From an uncultured Pelagibacteraceae bacterium (GTDB taxonomy: Bacteria > Pseudomonadota > Alphaproteobacteria > Pelagibacterales > Pelagibacteraceae), in the NCBI GenBank assembly GCA_902545035.1, contig CACCEJ010000006.1:1-63193 (forward strand): 63,193 bases of DNA, given 5' to 3'. The notes beneath the pieces are model-generated. The model searched no databases. It was not told the DNA's origin and saw only the letters and a program-made list of their open reading frames with translations. Shown here in pieces: positions 35,437-44,352 of the stretch (positions are counted from its first letter, which is position 1; the number at the start of each line of letters is the position of its first letter). The translations under genes and the position numbers were made by a program.

Positions 35437-37200
35437 CTAATTAAATTTATAGTTCATAATATAATTACTTCCAGTTGTTGCACTAATATAACTACTTTCT
35501 ATTCTTGGAAGTACTCTATTAAAGAAAAAGTTTGCAGTTTGGATTTTGTCCTCATAAAAGTGTTTATTATTGTCATATTCTTTAAAAGAAACTTCTAGCA
35601 CTTTCAACCATGCATGTCCTGTAGCCACTAAACCTAAAACTTTTAAATAGTCATTACATGCTCCACTAGCATCCTCTGGAGAATTTTTGATTTTTTCTTT
35701 CATCCAATCAGTAAATTTGGACAAAATATCTAAATGATAATTAAGTTGTTTTATAAATGGCTCTGCTTTTTTGTCTGTGATGTTAATCTCTTCTTTAATT
35801 AGGTTTAAATAATTTTCAATAACATCACCATTTTTGTTAATTAACTTTCTAAAAACTAAGTCAGCCGCCTGAACTGAATTCGTTCCCTCATAGATAGGCG
35901 TAATTCTATTATCTCGATAGAATTGCTCAATACCTTGATCTTTTGTAAATCCATACCCTCCATGAATTTGCATTGCTTCACTGGTTATCTCCATTGCATT
36001 GTCTGTGAAAAGTGATTTAACAACTGGTGTCATCAATGAAACGAGATCTGAAGCCTCTTGTTTTATTTTTTCATCAGAATGATTCAAACTTACTTCAATT
36101 TGCTGAGACAACCAGAAACTCAAGGCTCTTTGTCCTTCTATCATAGATTTCATGCTTAAAAGTGATCTTCTTATATCAACATGGTCAATAATAAAATCTG
36201 CACCATTGTTTGATTTAGAATTAAATGCCTTCCCTTGTTTTCTTTCTTTGGCATAAGTAAGAGAATTTTGGTATGCAATTTCTGAAATTCCAAGTCCCTG
36301 AATGCCAACAATTATTCTTTCTAAATTCATCATTGTAAACATAGAGTTTAGACCTTTATTTTTAGGTCCAATCATGTATCCAACAGCATCATCAAAATTT
36401 AAAACACATGTTGCTGATCCTTTAATTCCCATTTTATTTTCAATAGAGCCTGTTGAAACACCATTTCTTGGTCCAACAGATCCATCTTTATTCAAAACAA
36501 ATTTAGGAACTAAAAATAAACTAATTCCTTTAGTCCCTTTCGGAGAGTCTGTTGATCGAGCTAACACTAAATGAATAATATTTTCTGTTAAATCTTGGTC
36601 ACCTGAGGTAATGAAAATTTTTTGTCCACTTATCTTGTATGTTCCATCTTTTTGATCCACAGCTTTAGTTTTCAACAGGCCTAAATCTGTTCCACATACT
36701 GGTTCTGTAAGACACATTGTACCACTCCATTTTCCCTCAACCATTTTGGGTAAATAAGTATTCTTTATTTCTTCATCTGCATGTCTTAGTAAACAATTAT
36801 ATGCTCCAATTGTTAGTTCACTATAAAGTTTAAATGATAAACTTGCTGATGAAAGCATTTCATCAAAAAATGTACTGACTGTTTTTGGCATTCCCTGACC
36901 ACCGTATTTAGGATCACAAGATAAGGAAATCCATCCATCTTCTATAAATTTTTGGTAAGCCTCTTTGTATCCAGGGGGTGTTCTTACAACTCCATTTTCA
37001 AGGACTGCAGGCGTTTCATCTCCACTCTTTGCGAGAGGTAAAATTAAGTTTTGAGTTATTTTAGCAGCTTCATCCAAAATATCTTTTACTAATTCTGAGT
37101 TAACTTCCTTGTATTTTTCAATCTCATTATATTTTTTATTGTTTCTCAATTTATCAAAGAGAAACATCATATCTTCTACAGGTGCATTATAAGTTGGCAT
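35437..37200 (-). CDS. dmdC: Methylthiopropanoyl-CoA dehydrogenase, DmdC
   Basis: This FAD acyl-CoA dehydrogenase makes methylthioacryloyl-CoA. The 587-residue protein has CLTEPVCGTDLG near 155, the FITSGDQD segment, MGIKGSATCVLNF near 255, IHGGYGFTKDQGIEQFYRD near 400, and the catalytic Glu in ITPIYEGTNSVQA near 427. The extra C-terminal domain of about 150 residues is typical of the DmdC/FadE-like group. A perfect palindrome AAGTATACTT (37201-37210) abuts the ATG and occupies the ribosome-site region, so no Shine-Dalgarno is visible. DmdD, the next enzyme, is not in the window. Confidence 0.88.
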   Translation of the reverse strand: MPTYNAPVEDMMFLFDKLRNNKKYNEIEKYKEVNSELVKDILDEAAKITQNLILPLAKSGDETPAVLENGVVRTPPGYKEAYQKFIEDGWISLSCDPKYGGQGMPKTVSTFFDEMLSSASLSFKLYSELTIGAYNCLLRHADEEIKNTYLPKMVEGKWSGTMCLTEPVCGTDLGLLKTKAVDQKDGTYKISGQKIFITSGDQDLTENIIHLVLARSTDSPKGTKGISLFLVPKFVLNKDGSVGPRNGVSTGSIENKMGIKGSATCVLNFDDAVGYMIGPKNKGLNSMFTMMNLERIIVGIQGLGISEIAYQNSLTYAKERKQGKAFNSKSNNGADFIIDHVDIRRSLLSMKSMIEGQRALSFWLSQQIEVSLNHSDEKIKQEASDLVSLMTPVVKSLFTDNAMEITSEAMQIHGGYGFTKDQGIEQFYRDNRITPIYEGTNSVQAADLVFRKLINKNGDVIENYLNLIKEEINITDKKAEPFIKQLNYHLDILSKFTDWMKEKIKNSPEDASGACNDYLKVLGLVATGHAWLKVLEVSFKEYDNNKHFYEDKIQTANFFFNRVLPRIESSYISATTGSNYIMNYKFN

Positions 37201-37226
37201 AAGTATACTTTAGAATAAATGTTAAA

Positions 37227-38333
37227 TTATTGCAATTTTGAAATTATCGCATCACCCATTACTGATGTAGATACCTCTTTCATTCCTTTGGAAATAATAT
37301 CTTTTGTTCTAAGACCTTCATCTAAAACATCTTGAACAGCTTTTTCCAAACTATCTGCTTCTTTATCAAGGTCTAAGGAATATCTCAAAGCCATAGCAAA
37401 GCTTAAAATTGTGGCAATTGGGTTCGCTATACCTTGTCCAGCTATGTCTGGTGCAGATCCATGAACTGGCTCATATAGTGATCGCATATTACCATTTTTA
37501 TCTTTTGCGCCTAAAGAAGCTGAAGGTAAAAGTCCTAAAGAACCAGTCAACATTGCTGCTTCATCAGATAACATATCACCAAAAAGGTTATCAGTAACAA
37601 TAACATCAAATTGTTTTGGATTTCTTACTAATTGCATTGCACAATTGTCAGCAAGCATATGATTTAATTCAACATCGCTATATTCTTTTTCATGAATTGA
37701 TTGAACTTCTTCTTTCCATAATTGGCCAGCTTCCATTACATTTGATTTTTCACAAGAAGTAACTTTATTACTTCTTTTTCTTGCTAGATCAAATGCAACT
37801 CTAGCTACTCTCTGAATTTCACTTGAGGTGTAAATATGTGTATTTATTCCTTTTCTCTCTCCATTATCTATAGGCTTAATTCCTCTCGGTTCACCGAAAT
37901 AAATTCCTCCAGTTAATTCTCTTACGAAAAGTAAGTCTAAATCAGAAACAAGCTCGGGTTTTAAACTTGATGCATCAACAAGTTGTTTAAAACATATTGC
38001 AGGTCTAAGATTTGCAAATAACTTTAATTCTTTTCTTAATTTTAAAAGTGCTCTTTCTGGTTTTTTAGAAAAGTCAAGGTTATCCCACTTCGGTCCACCT
38101 ACTGCACCTAAAATAACTGCTGCACTCTCTTGTGCTTTATAAAAAGCTTCGTCAGTTATTGGTGAACCATGCTTGTCATAAGCAGCTCCACCAACTAGGT
38201 CTTTGTCTATTTCAAAATCTAAAGATTTTTTCGAGTTGAACCATTTAATTATTTTTTCAACCTCGGCCATAACTTCCGGACCAATACCATCACCAGGCAA
38301 TAGTAGTATTTTTCTCTTTTTAATTTTAATCAC
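37227..38333 (-). CDS. leuB: 3-isopropylmalate dehydrogenase
   Basis: LeuB oxidatively decarboxylates 3-isopropylmalate in leucine synthesis. The 368-residue protein has [15 protein letters not shown] at 11-25, the substrate loop [20 protein letters not shown] near 93-112, and the signature [29 protein letters not shown] near 247-275 (shown here only as its start [13 protein letters not shown]). It overlaps leuD by 8 bases. Confidence 0.96.
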   Translation of the reverse strand: MIKIKKRKILLLPGDGIGPEVMAEVEKIIKWFNSKKSLDFEIDKDLVGGAAYDKHGSPITDEAFYKAQESAAVILGAVGGPKWDNLDFSKKPERALLKLRKELKLFANLRPAICFKQLVDASSLKPELVSDLDLLFVRELTGGIYFGEPRGIKPIDNGERKGINTHIYTSSEIQRVARVAFDLARKRSNKVTSCEKSNVMEAGQLWKEEVQSIHEKEYSDVELNHMLADNCAMQLVRNPKQFDVIVTDNLFGDMLSDEAAMLTGSLGLLPSASLGAKDKNGNMRSLYEPVHGSAPDIAGQGIANPIATILSFAMALRYSLDLDKEADSLEKAVQDVLDEGLRTKDIISKGMKEVSTSVMGDAIISKLQ

Positions 38334-38931
38334 TAAAAATCCAAGGCTTTGATGTTTTTATTTTATTTTCGTAGGAAATTATTTTGTCTGACTTTTCTAA
38401 TGATAATGCAATATCATCAAGTCCTTCTATCAAACATTTTTTCTTAAATTGATCTATCTCAAATTTGATTTCTTTATTTCCAAAATTTATAGTTTGTTCA
38501 GGCAAATTTACAGAAATTTCCTCTTTTCTTTTTGAATATTCTGAGATCTCTTTAATTTGGTCTTCTGAAATTGTAATCGGCAAGATGCCATTTTTAAAAC
38601 AGTTATTGTAAAATATGTCTGCGTAACTAGAACTTATCACACAAGTAATTCCAAAATCTAACAAAGCCCAAGGTGCGTGTTCTCTCGAAGATCCACATCC
38701 AAAATTTTTTCCTGCTATTAAAATTTTTGAATTATCGTAAGGACTATTATTTAAAATAAAATCATTAATTTCTTTACCACTTTGATCATATCTCATTTCA
38801 AAGAATAAGTTTTTTCCTAATCCTGTTCTTTTAATAGTTTTTAAAAACTGTTTGGGAATTATCATATCTGTATCTATGTTCACGATAGGAAGATAAGCAG
38901 GAATACTTTTGATTGAACTAAATTTTTTCAT
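38326..38931 (-). CDS. leuD: 3-isopropylmalate dehydratase small subunit
   Basis: LeuD forms the swivelling domain of isopropylmalate isomerase. The 201 residues include [15 protein letters not shown] near 18-32 and [19 protein letters not shown] near 76-94, both family hallmarks. It starts directly at the leuC stop with no gap, so subunits are made in step. Confidence 0.96.
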   Translation of the reverse strand: MKKFSSIKSIPAYLPIVNIDTDMIIPKQFLKTIKRTGLGKNLFFEMRYDQSGKEINDFILNNSPYDNSKILIAGKNFGCGSSREHAPWALLDFGITCVISSSYADIFYNNCFKNGILPITISEDQIKEISEYSKRKEEISVNLPEQTINFGNKEIKFEIDQFKKKCLIEGLDDIALSLEKSDKIISYENKIKTSKPWIFSD

Positions 38932-40335
38932 TTAATTTTGATACTTTCTAACATCATCTAAATTCCCAGATATTGCAGCTGCTGCAGCCATTGCTGGGCT
39001 AACTAAATGTGTTCTACCACCTCTTCCTTGTCTTCCCTCAAAATTTCTGTTTGATGTCGACGCACATCTTTCCTCTGGCTTAAGTTTGTCTGCATTCATA
39101 GCTAAACACATTGAACAGCCTGGTTCTCTCCATTCAAAACCTGATTGTAAAAATATTTTATCTAAACCCTCTTGCTCAGCTTGCTCCTTAACTAATCCAG
39201 ATCCAGGAACGATCATTGCATGTACATGATTGGCAATTTTTTTATTTTTAAGAATCTTAGCTGCTTCTCTGATATCTTCTATTCTTCCATTAGTACAGCT
39301 TCCAATAAAAACTTTATCTATCTTAATATCTTGGATTTTTGTGTTTGGTTTTAAACCCATATAATTTAATGATCTGTTAATTGAATTTTTTCTATCTGGA
39401 TCAGTTTCGTTTTCAGGACTAGGAACTTTTCCATCTATTTCCACCACATCTTGTGGAGATGTTCCCCATGTGACCATTGGTTTTATTTGAGAACCATCTA
39501 ATGTTAACTCTTTGTCAAAGTTTGCATCCTTATCAGACTTCAATGTGTGCCAATATTCTAAGGCTTTATCCCAGTTTTCTCCCTTCGGTGACATTGGTTT
39601 TCCTTTTAAATACTTAAATATTTTCTCATCTGGTTGTATAAGTCCTGCTCTAGCACCACCTTCAATAGTCATATTGCAGATTGTCATTCTTTGCTCAACA
39701 CTTAGATCAGAAATAAGATTTCCAGCATACTCAATTACGTAACCTGTGCCTCCTGCTGTACCTATTTTTCCAATTATTTGTAATATTACATCTTTCGATG
39801 TTACCCCAATAGGTAAAGACCCATTAACACTTATCCTAAAATTTTTTGATTTCTTTTGAACTAAAGTTTGTGTTGCTAAAACATGTTCTACTTCAGACGT
39901 TCCAATTCCAAATGCTAAAGATCCAAATGCACCATGTGTTGCAGTATGACTATCACCACAAACAATAATATTACCAGGTTGTGTAAATCCTTGCTCTGGC
40001 CCAATGATATGAACAATACCTTGACGTTTGTCATTCATTCCAAATAACTCTACTCCAAATTCTTTACAGTTCTTATTCAAAGTTTCAACTTGAATTCTTG
40101 AATCTTCATCTGCAATTCCCTCTGATCTGTCAGTAGTAGGAACATTGTGATCTGCAACAGCAAGTGTTAATTTTGGATGTCTGACTTTTCTGTTAGAATT
40201 TCTTAATCCTTCAAATGCTTGTGGGCTGGTCACCTCATGAATTAAATGTCTATCTACAAATAATAAAGATGTTCCATCTGGTTGTTCATCAACTAGGTGA
40301 TCATTCCAAATTTTATCGTAAGTTGTAAGTGACAT
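38932..40335 (-). CDS. leuC: 3-isopropylmalate dehydratase large subunit
   Basis: LeuC carries the [4Fe-4S] cluster of isopropylmalate isomerase. [19 protein letters not shown] near 127-145 and the cysteines in FIGSCTNGR near 345 and GCSMCLAMN near 407-415 are the cluster ligands and active-site segments. The 467 residues are normal. It follows rplS by 11 bases, continuing the ribosomal transcript into amino acid synthesis. Confidence 0.97.
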   Translation of the reverse strand: MSLTTYDKIWNDHLVDEQPDGTSLLFVDRHLIHEVTSPQAFEGLRNSNRKVRHPKLTLAVADHNVPTTDRSEGIADEDSRIQVETLNKNCKEFGVELFGMNDKRQGIVHIIGPEQGFTQPGNIIVCGDSHTATHGAFGSLAFGIGTSEVEHVLATQTLVQKKSKNFRISVNGSLPIGVTSKDVILQIIGKIGTAGGTGYVIEYAGNLISDLSVEQRMTICNMTIEGGARAGLIQPDEKIFKYLKGKPMSPKGENWDKALEYWHTLKSDKDANFDKELTLDGSQIKPMVTWGTSPQDVVEIDGKVPSPENETDPDRKNSINRSLNYMGLKPNTKIQDIKIDKVFIGSCTNGRIEDIREAAKILKNKKIANHVHAMIVPGSGLVKEQAEQEGLDKIFLQSGFEWREPGCSMCLAMNADKLKPEERCASTSNRNFEGRQGRGGRTHLVSPAMAAAAAISGNLDDVRKYQN

Positions 40336-40346
40336 TTAGAAAAAAA

Positions 40347-40865
40347 TTATTTTTTCTGATCTTGATTATCTTTCGGTTCTTTTTTTTTAGCAGGCTCTGC
40401 TTTTGGAGCTTCTGCTTTTGGAGCTTCAGTTTGAGGCTCTGTTGTAGGCATTACATTCTCTTCAGTGACTTCATTGATTTTAGTTTCTAAGTCAATACCA
40501 ATAGTCTTCTTAATTTTTTCAGCTATTCTTGCAGATTTACCTGTTCTATCTCTTAAGTAATATAATTTTGCTCTTCTCACTTTACCTGATCTAACAACTT
40601 TAATTGTATCAACAATTGGACTGTACAATGCAAAAGTCCTCTCCACTCCTTCTCCAAATGAAATTTTTCTAACTGTAAATGAGGAGTTTATATCTCTACT
40701 TTTTTTTGCAATACAGACACCTTCAAAATATTGAATTCTGTCTCTTTTACCTTCGGTTATTCTTACCCCAACTTTAACTATATCCCCTGGAAAAAAGTCA
40801 GGATGTTTTCTCTCTGCAATGATTTTGTTTAAATTTGATCTGTTAATTTCTTCTATATTTTTCAT
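40347..40865 (-). CDS. rplS: 50S ribosomal protein L19 with charged C-terminal tail
   Basis: L19 lies at the subunit interface. The core (about residues 1-125) has [26 protein letters not shown] and the [19 protein letters not shown] block. The last 45 residues form a Pro/Ala/Glu/Lys-rich tail with repeated EAPKA units ([16 protein letters not shown]), like the tail of S16 two genes upstream. Length is 172, against about 115 in E. coli. It starts one base after trmD. Confidence 0.95.
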   Translation of the reverse strand: MKNIEEINRSNLNKIIAERKHPDFFPGDIVKVGVRITEGKRDRIQYFEGVCIAKKSRDINSSFTVRKISFGEGVERTFALYSPIVDTIKVVRSGKVRRAKLYYLRDRTGKSARIAEKIKKTIGIDLETKINEVTEENVMPTTEPQTEAPKAEAPKAEPAKKKEPKDNQDQKK

Positions 40866-40866
40866 T

Positions 40867-41550
40867 TTAATTTTTCTTATATTTTTGCCATAAATCTGGT
40901 CTTCGGTCGCGTGTTATAGCCTCAGATTGAGATAAACGCCAGTCTTTAATTTTGGCGTGATCGCCTGAAATTAGTACATTTGGGACCTTTTTTTCCTCCC
41001 AAATTTGGGGTTTTGTAAATTGAGGATACTCTAAAAGACCATTTTCAAAACTTTCATCTCTTGATGAATTTAGATTGCCTAAAATTCCTGGAATAAATCT
41101 AAGGATAGAGTCAATCACTACAAAAGCAGCAACTTCACCTCCTGACAATATAAAATCACCAATACTTATTTCCTCAATATTTCTACTTTCTAGTATTCTT
41201 TCATCTACGCCTTCGAAGTGACCACAAATTAAATTTATTGAATTTTCATTAGAAAATTCTCTTGCAAGTTTTGAGTTAAATACTTTCCCTCTAGGACTCA
41301 AATAAATGGTTTTTTCTCCACTTTTAACATTCGCATCTAATGAGCTTGCCAAAACATCTGCTTTCATTATCATTCCATTTCCGCCGCCATATGGAGTGTC
41401 ATCAACAGTTTTATGTTTGTCCAAAGCATAGTCTCTTATATTTATAATTTCTAAATTCCATTCTTTTCCCTTAGACTTACCAAAAAGACCTTTATCGAGA
41501 TAACCAGGAAAATAATCTGGATACAAAGTAAATACTCTGGATAAAAACAT
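40867..41550 (-). CDS. trmD: tRNA (guanine37-N1)-methyltransferase
   Basis: TrmD methylates G37 of tRNAs reading CNN codons and prevents frameshifting. The 227 residues have [30 protein letters not shown] near 51-67, [13 protein letters not shown] near 112, and [14 protein letters not shown] near 132, covering the trefoil-knot SAM site. The rimM gene usual between rpsP and trmD is missing (5-base gap). Confidence 0.96.
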   Translation of the reverse strand: MFLSRVFTLYPDYFPGYLDKGLFGKSKGKEWNLEIINIRDYALDKHKTVDDTPYGGGNGMIMKADVLASSLDANVKSGEKTIYLSPRGKVFNSKLAREFSNENSINLICGHFEGVDERILESRNIEEISIGDFILSGGEVAAFVVIDSILRFIPGILGNLNSSRDESFENGLLEYPQFTKPQIWEEKKVPNVLISGDHAKIKDWRLSQSEAITRDRRPDLWQKYKKN

Positions 41551-41555
41551 TTATT

Positions 41556-41996
41556 TTATTTAGCCTCTTCTTTTGTAGCTTCTGCTTTAGCTTCTTCTTT
41601 TGGTGCTTCTGCTTTAGCTTCTTCTTTTGGTGCTTCTGCTTTAGCTTCTTCTTTTGGAGCTTCTGCTTTAGCTTCACTACCCTCTTCAGTTTTCTTTCTG
41701 TCTTTTTTTGGAATTGCTTTTTGAGGATTATTACCTTTTGCTGGCATTGGCATTATTTCATTTTCTCCCAACAATCTTGCTACTCTAGTTGTTGGTTGAG
41801 CACCTTGACCTAACCAATACTTAACTCTTTCAACATCTAAACCCATTCTCTCTTTTTTTTCTTTTGGAATTAGGGGATTAAAAAAACCTAATTTTTCAAT
41901 AAATCTTCCATCTCTTGGAAACCTGCTATCAGCAACTACTATTTTATATACGGGTCTCTTCTTAGTACCTCCCATTGATAAACGCATTTTTAACAT
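41556..41996 (-). CDS. rpsP: 30S ribosomal protein S16 with repeat tail
   Basis: S16 is an early 30S assembly protein. The core, about residues 1-85, has [20 protein letters not shown] and [19 protein letters not shown]. The C-terminus adds about 60 residues, ending in four near-identical 9-residue units of the form AEAPKEEAK. Total length is 146 against 82 in E. coli. It lies 12 bases after ffh. Confidence 0.96.
   Translation of the reverse strand: MLKMRLSMGGTKKRPVYKIVVADSRFPRDGRFIEKLGFFNPLIPKEKKERMGLDVERVKYWLGQGAQPTTRVARLLGENEIMPMPAKGNNPQKAIPKKDRKKTEEGSEAKAEAPKEEAKAEAPKEEAKAEAPKEEAKAEATKEEAK
41559..41666 (-). repeat. Four 27-base tandem repeats encoding the S16 tail
   Basis: Four direct copies of a 27-base unit, three coding AEAPKEEAK and the last AEATKEEAK, end at the stop codon. 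Copies are nearly identical at the base level (GCTTCTTCTTTTGG-type blocks on the plus strand), so the array probably varies in copy number among close relatives. Confidence 0.9.
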
Positions 41997-42008
41997 TTTT
42001 TCTCCTAT

Positions 42009-43367
42009 TTATTTTAATTGATTAAAAAGTTCTGGAGGTATGCCTTTATCCGCCATCCCTTTCATATTTCCTTTTGACATTTTTTTCATCATCTCTGACA
42101 TCATTTTAAATTGCTTAAGCAATTTATTGATAGTGGCCACATCTGTACCTGAACCATTAGCAATTCTTTTTTTTCTGGAACCATCTATTATCCTTGGATT
42201 TTCTCGTTCTTTTTTAGTCATTGATAATATTACAGCCTCATTTTGGGTAATTATCTTTTCATCGACTCCAGCTTGATCCATTTGGGATTTAACTTTTGAA
42301 ACACCAGGTAAAAAAGACATTATACCTTCAATACCACCCATTTTTTTCATCTGTCTTAGTTGAGTAAGATAATCCTCTAAAGAAAACTGACCTTTTTTAA
42401 GTTTTTCTTCTGTTTTTTTCAATTTTTCTTCATCAAGATCTTCAGCAGCTTTTTCTACTAAGGAAACAATATCTCCCATACCCAAAATTCGATTTGCAAT
42501 TCTATCTGGATGGAAAACTTCAAAGTTTTCTACCTTTTCACCAACCCCTAAAAACTTAATAGGTACATCTGCAACATACTTCATGCTTAGTGCTGCACCA
42601 CCTCTACCATCACCATCTGATCTTGTAAGAATGATACCTGTAAGATTTACTGTACTTTTAAATTCTTTTGCAACATTTGCAGCAACTTGACCTGTAAGAG
42701 AGTCTGCAACAAGTATTGTCTCTGATGGATTTATAATGGCTTCAATTTGTTTGATCTCACTCATCATTTGTAAATCGATTTGTGTTCTACCAGCTGTATC
42801 AAATAAAATTACATCTGCTCCATTAAGATTAGCTGCACTAATTGCTCTTCTACAAATATCTGCAGGTAACTGATCTTTAATAATTGGAAGTGTGATTATA
42901 TTGTTTTGTTCACCAAGAAGTTTTAATTGCTCTTGTGCAGCAGGTCTATAAACGTCTAGACTCACCATCATCACTTTTTTCTTTTTATTAGTCTCTAAAA
43001 ATCTTGCAAGTTTAGCTGTCGTAGTTGTTTTTCCAGATCCCTGTAATCCAACTAACATCATTGGAACAGGTGGAACTGCATTTAATTCAATTTCAGAATT
43101 TTTATCCCCCAGGAAAGAAATCAACTCATCGTTAACAACTTTAACTACCATCTGTCCAGGTGAAGTTGATCTGATAATTTCCTGACCTAAAGCTTTAGGT
43201 TTAACTCTATTTATAAATTCTTTTACAACTTCTAAAGATACATCCGCCTCTAAAAGAGCAAGCCTTATTTCTCTTAAACCTTCATCTACTTGCTTTTCAT
43301 CAAGTGAAGGGGCTTTTTTTAATGAAGAAAATATTTCTTCAAATTTATTTGTTAAGTTTTCAAACAT
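42009..43367 (-). CDS. ffh: Signal recognition particle GTPase Ffh
   Basis: Ffh binds signal peptides and SRP RNA and delivers ribosomes to FtsY. The N domain begins MFENLTNKFEEIF. The G domain has P-loop GLQGSGKTTT near 107, DVYRPAA near 138, DTAGR near 190, and the ILTRSDGDGRGGAAL block near 248. The M domain follows with RKKRIANGSGT near 402 and methionine-rich helices. A longer frame begins at 43391, but its first 8 residues lie in a structured leader and are not family-like. The start at 43367 has a ribosome site GGATGG at 43372-43377 and the family N-terminus, so it is chosen here (452 residues). Confidence 0.96.
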   Translation of the reverse strand: MFENLTNKFEEIFSSLKKAPSLDEKQVDEGLREIRLALLEADVSLEVVKEFINRVKPKALGQEIIRSTSPGQMVVKVVNDELISFLGDKNSEIELNAVPPVPMMLVGLQGSGKTTTTAKLARFLETNKKKKVMMVSLDVYRPAAQEQLKLLGEQNNIITLPIIKDQLPADICRRAISAANLNGADVILFDTAGRTQIDLQMMSEIKQIEAIINPSETILVADSLTGQVAANVAKEFKSTVNLTGIILTRSDGDGRGGAALSMKYVADVPIKFLGVGEKVENFEVFHPDRIANRILGMGDIVSLVEKAAEDLDEEKLKKTEEKLKKGQFSLEDYLTQLRQMKKMGGIEGIMSFLPGVSKVKSQMDQAGVDEKIITQNEAVILSMTKKERENPRIIDGSRKKRIANGSGTDVATINKLLKQFKMMSEMMKKMSKGNMKGMADKGIPPELFNQLK

Positions 43368-43371
43368 AATT

Positions 43372-43377
43372 CCATCC
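43372..43377 (-). promoter_or_regulatory. Ribosome binding site that fixes the ffh start
   Basis: GGATGG lies 4 bases before the ATG at 43367, on the minus strand. It supports this start over the upstream in-frame ATG at 43391, which falls inside the long hairpin of the leader. Confidence 0.6.
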
Positions 43378-43384
43378 AGCAAGT

Positions 43385-43475
43385 ATCGCACCAGTGGGCG
43401 AACTCTCGCTGACTGGTGTCGATCTCTTTGTTACCAAAGACACCGCAAATTGCTGTATTTTGCGGAAACGGCGAT
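43385..43475 (-). ncRNA. Multi-branched structured RNA leader upstream of ffh (candidate)
   Basis: Read on the minus strand, this 91-base stretch can form three hairpins inside a closing stem. The closing stem is ATCGC (43471-43475) with GCGAT (43385-43389). Hairpin 1 pairs CCGCAAA with TTTGCGG (43443-43449 and 43459-43465). Hairpin 2 pairs TCTTTG with CAAAGA (43425-43440) around a GUAA loop, a GNRA tetraloop only in this orientation. Hairpin 3 pairs CACCAGT with ACTGGTG (43389-43395 and 43412-43418) and, beyond a 2x2 internal loop, GCGA with TCGC. It is much richer in GC than the flanks. It does not show the SRP RNA GGAA loop motifs. It may be an ffh regulatory leader or an independent small RNA. 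Confidence 0.6.
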
Positions 43476-43477
43476 AA

Positions 43478-43503
43478 ACTATAATAGAGGTTCAAAATGT
43501 CAA
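43478..43503 (-). promoter_or_regulatory. Candidate promoter for the ffh leader and downstream operon
   Basis: On the minus strand a perfect TTGACA (43498-43503) is followed after 14 bases by TATAGT (43478-43483); TAGTTT two bases further on gives 16-base spacing. The predicted start, around 43470, is at the 5' end of the structured leader. It overlaps the plus-strand -10 of dapF. Confidence 0.5.
43480..43485 (+). promoter_or_regulatory. Perfect -10 element for dapF
   Basis: TATAAT at 43480-43485 lies 42 bases before the dapF ATG on the plus strand. The -35 region (TTTTGC or similar around 43458-43464) is weak. It shares bases with the opposing ffh -10, so the two promoters may compete. Confidence 0.4.
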
Positions 43504-43527
43504 TAAATAAGTTAAATACTGAAGTAT

Positions 43528-44352
43528 ATGGAATTTAAAGCTTTTAAAATGGATGGTCTTGGAAATGATTTTGTAATTATTGATAATAGGTCAAATAATG
43601 TCGAATTAACCAGGGATCAAATAATTAGAATTTGTGATCGAAAATTTATTGGTTGTGATCAACTAATATTTGTAAACAAAAGTAATAAAGGTGATGCTGA
43701 AATGGAATTTTATAATTCTGATGGAAGTATTTCAGGCGCATGTGGAAATGGTACAAGATGTGTAGCATTTTTAATTTTTAAAGAAACAGACAAAAAAGTT
43801 ATAGATCTATTTGTAGGATCCAATCAATTAAAATCAAAAATACTTGAGAATAGCGAAGTTGAAACAATTATAGGAGCACCAAAAACTCATTGGAAAGATA
43901 TTCCAATGTCAGAAAATCTCGATACCAAAAATTTAGGTATTGAAATTAGTGACAAAAATAATTCAAGCTCAAAAGGAGGTATAGCTGTTAACGTTGGAAA
44001 CCCTCATGTGATTTTTTTTGTGAACAATATTGATGATTTTGATTTAAAAAAAATTGGTCCAATGATTGAAAATAACAAATTATTCCCAGAGAAATGCAAT
44101 TTTACACTTGCAAACAAAATAGGAAATAATCATTATAAAGTTAAGGTTTGGGAAAGAGGAGCGGGGTTGACAAAAGCATGTGGCACAGCAGCATGTGCAA
44201 CAGCAGTAGCAGCAAATTTAGAAAAATTAGAAAATTCATCCACAGAAATTGAATTCAGCTTAGGCAAATTAATAATTAATATTGATCAAGACAAAAAAAT
44301 TCATATGAGGGGACCAGTCTCAGAGATAAAAGAAATAAAAATAAATATATAA
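43528..44352 (+). CDS. dapF: Diaminopimelate epimerase
   Basis: DapF makes meso-diaminopimelate for lysine and peptidoglycan. The 274 residues contain KMDGLGNDFVIID near 7-19, the first catalytic Cys in SGACGNGTRCVA near 71-82, and the second in TKACGTAACATAV near 213-225. The chosen ATG gives the family N-terminus MEFKAFKMDGLGND. The miaB-like gene often found between dapF and ftsY in alphaproteobacteria is absent; the ftsY ATG overlaps the dapF stop by one base. Confidence 0.97.
   Translation: MEFKAFKMDGLGNDFVIIDNRSNNVELTRDQIIRICDRKFIGCDQLIFVNKSNKGDAEMEFYNSDGSISGACGNGTRCVAFLIFKETDKKVIDLFVGSNQLKSKILENSEVETIIGAPKTHWKDIPMSENLDTKNLGIEISDKNNSSSKGGIAVNVGNPHVIFFVNNIDDFDLKKIGPMIENNKLFPEKCNFTLANKIGNNHYKVKVWERGAGLTKACGTAACATAVAANLEKLENSSTEIEFSLGKLIINIDQDKKIHMRGPVSEIKEIKINI

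Noticed and set aside
41492-41677. Minus-strand 61-codon frame rich in Lys and Gln within rpsP and trmD
   Set aside because: It is the shifted reading of the S16 tandem repeats; the periodic DNA alone keeps it open.
43368-43391. Eight-residue N-terminal extension of ffh
   Set aside because: The added residues are not family-like, fall in the RNA hairpin, and the inner ATG has a better ribosome site.
43385-43475. SRP (4.5S) RNA gene next to ffh
   Set aside because: The conserved GGAA loop and the flanking internal-loop bases of SRP domain IV are absent; the stem pattern differs.
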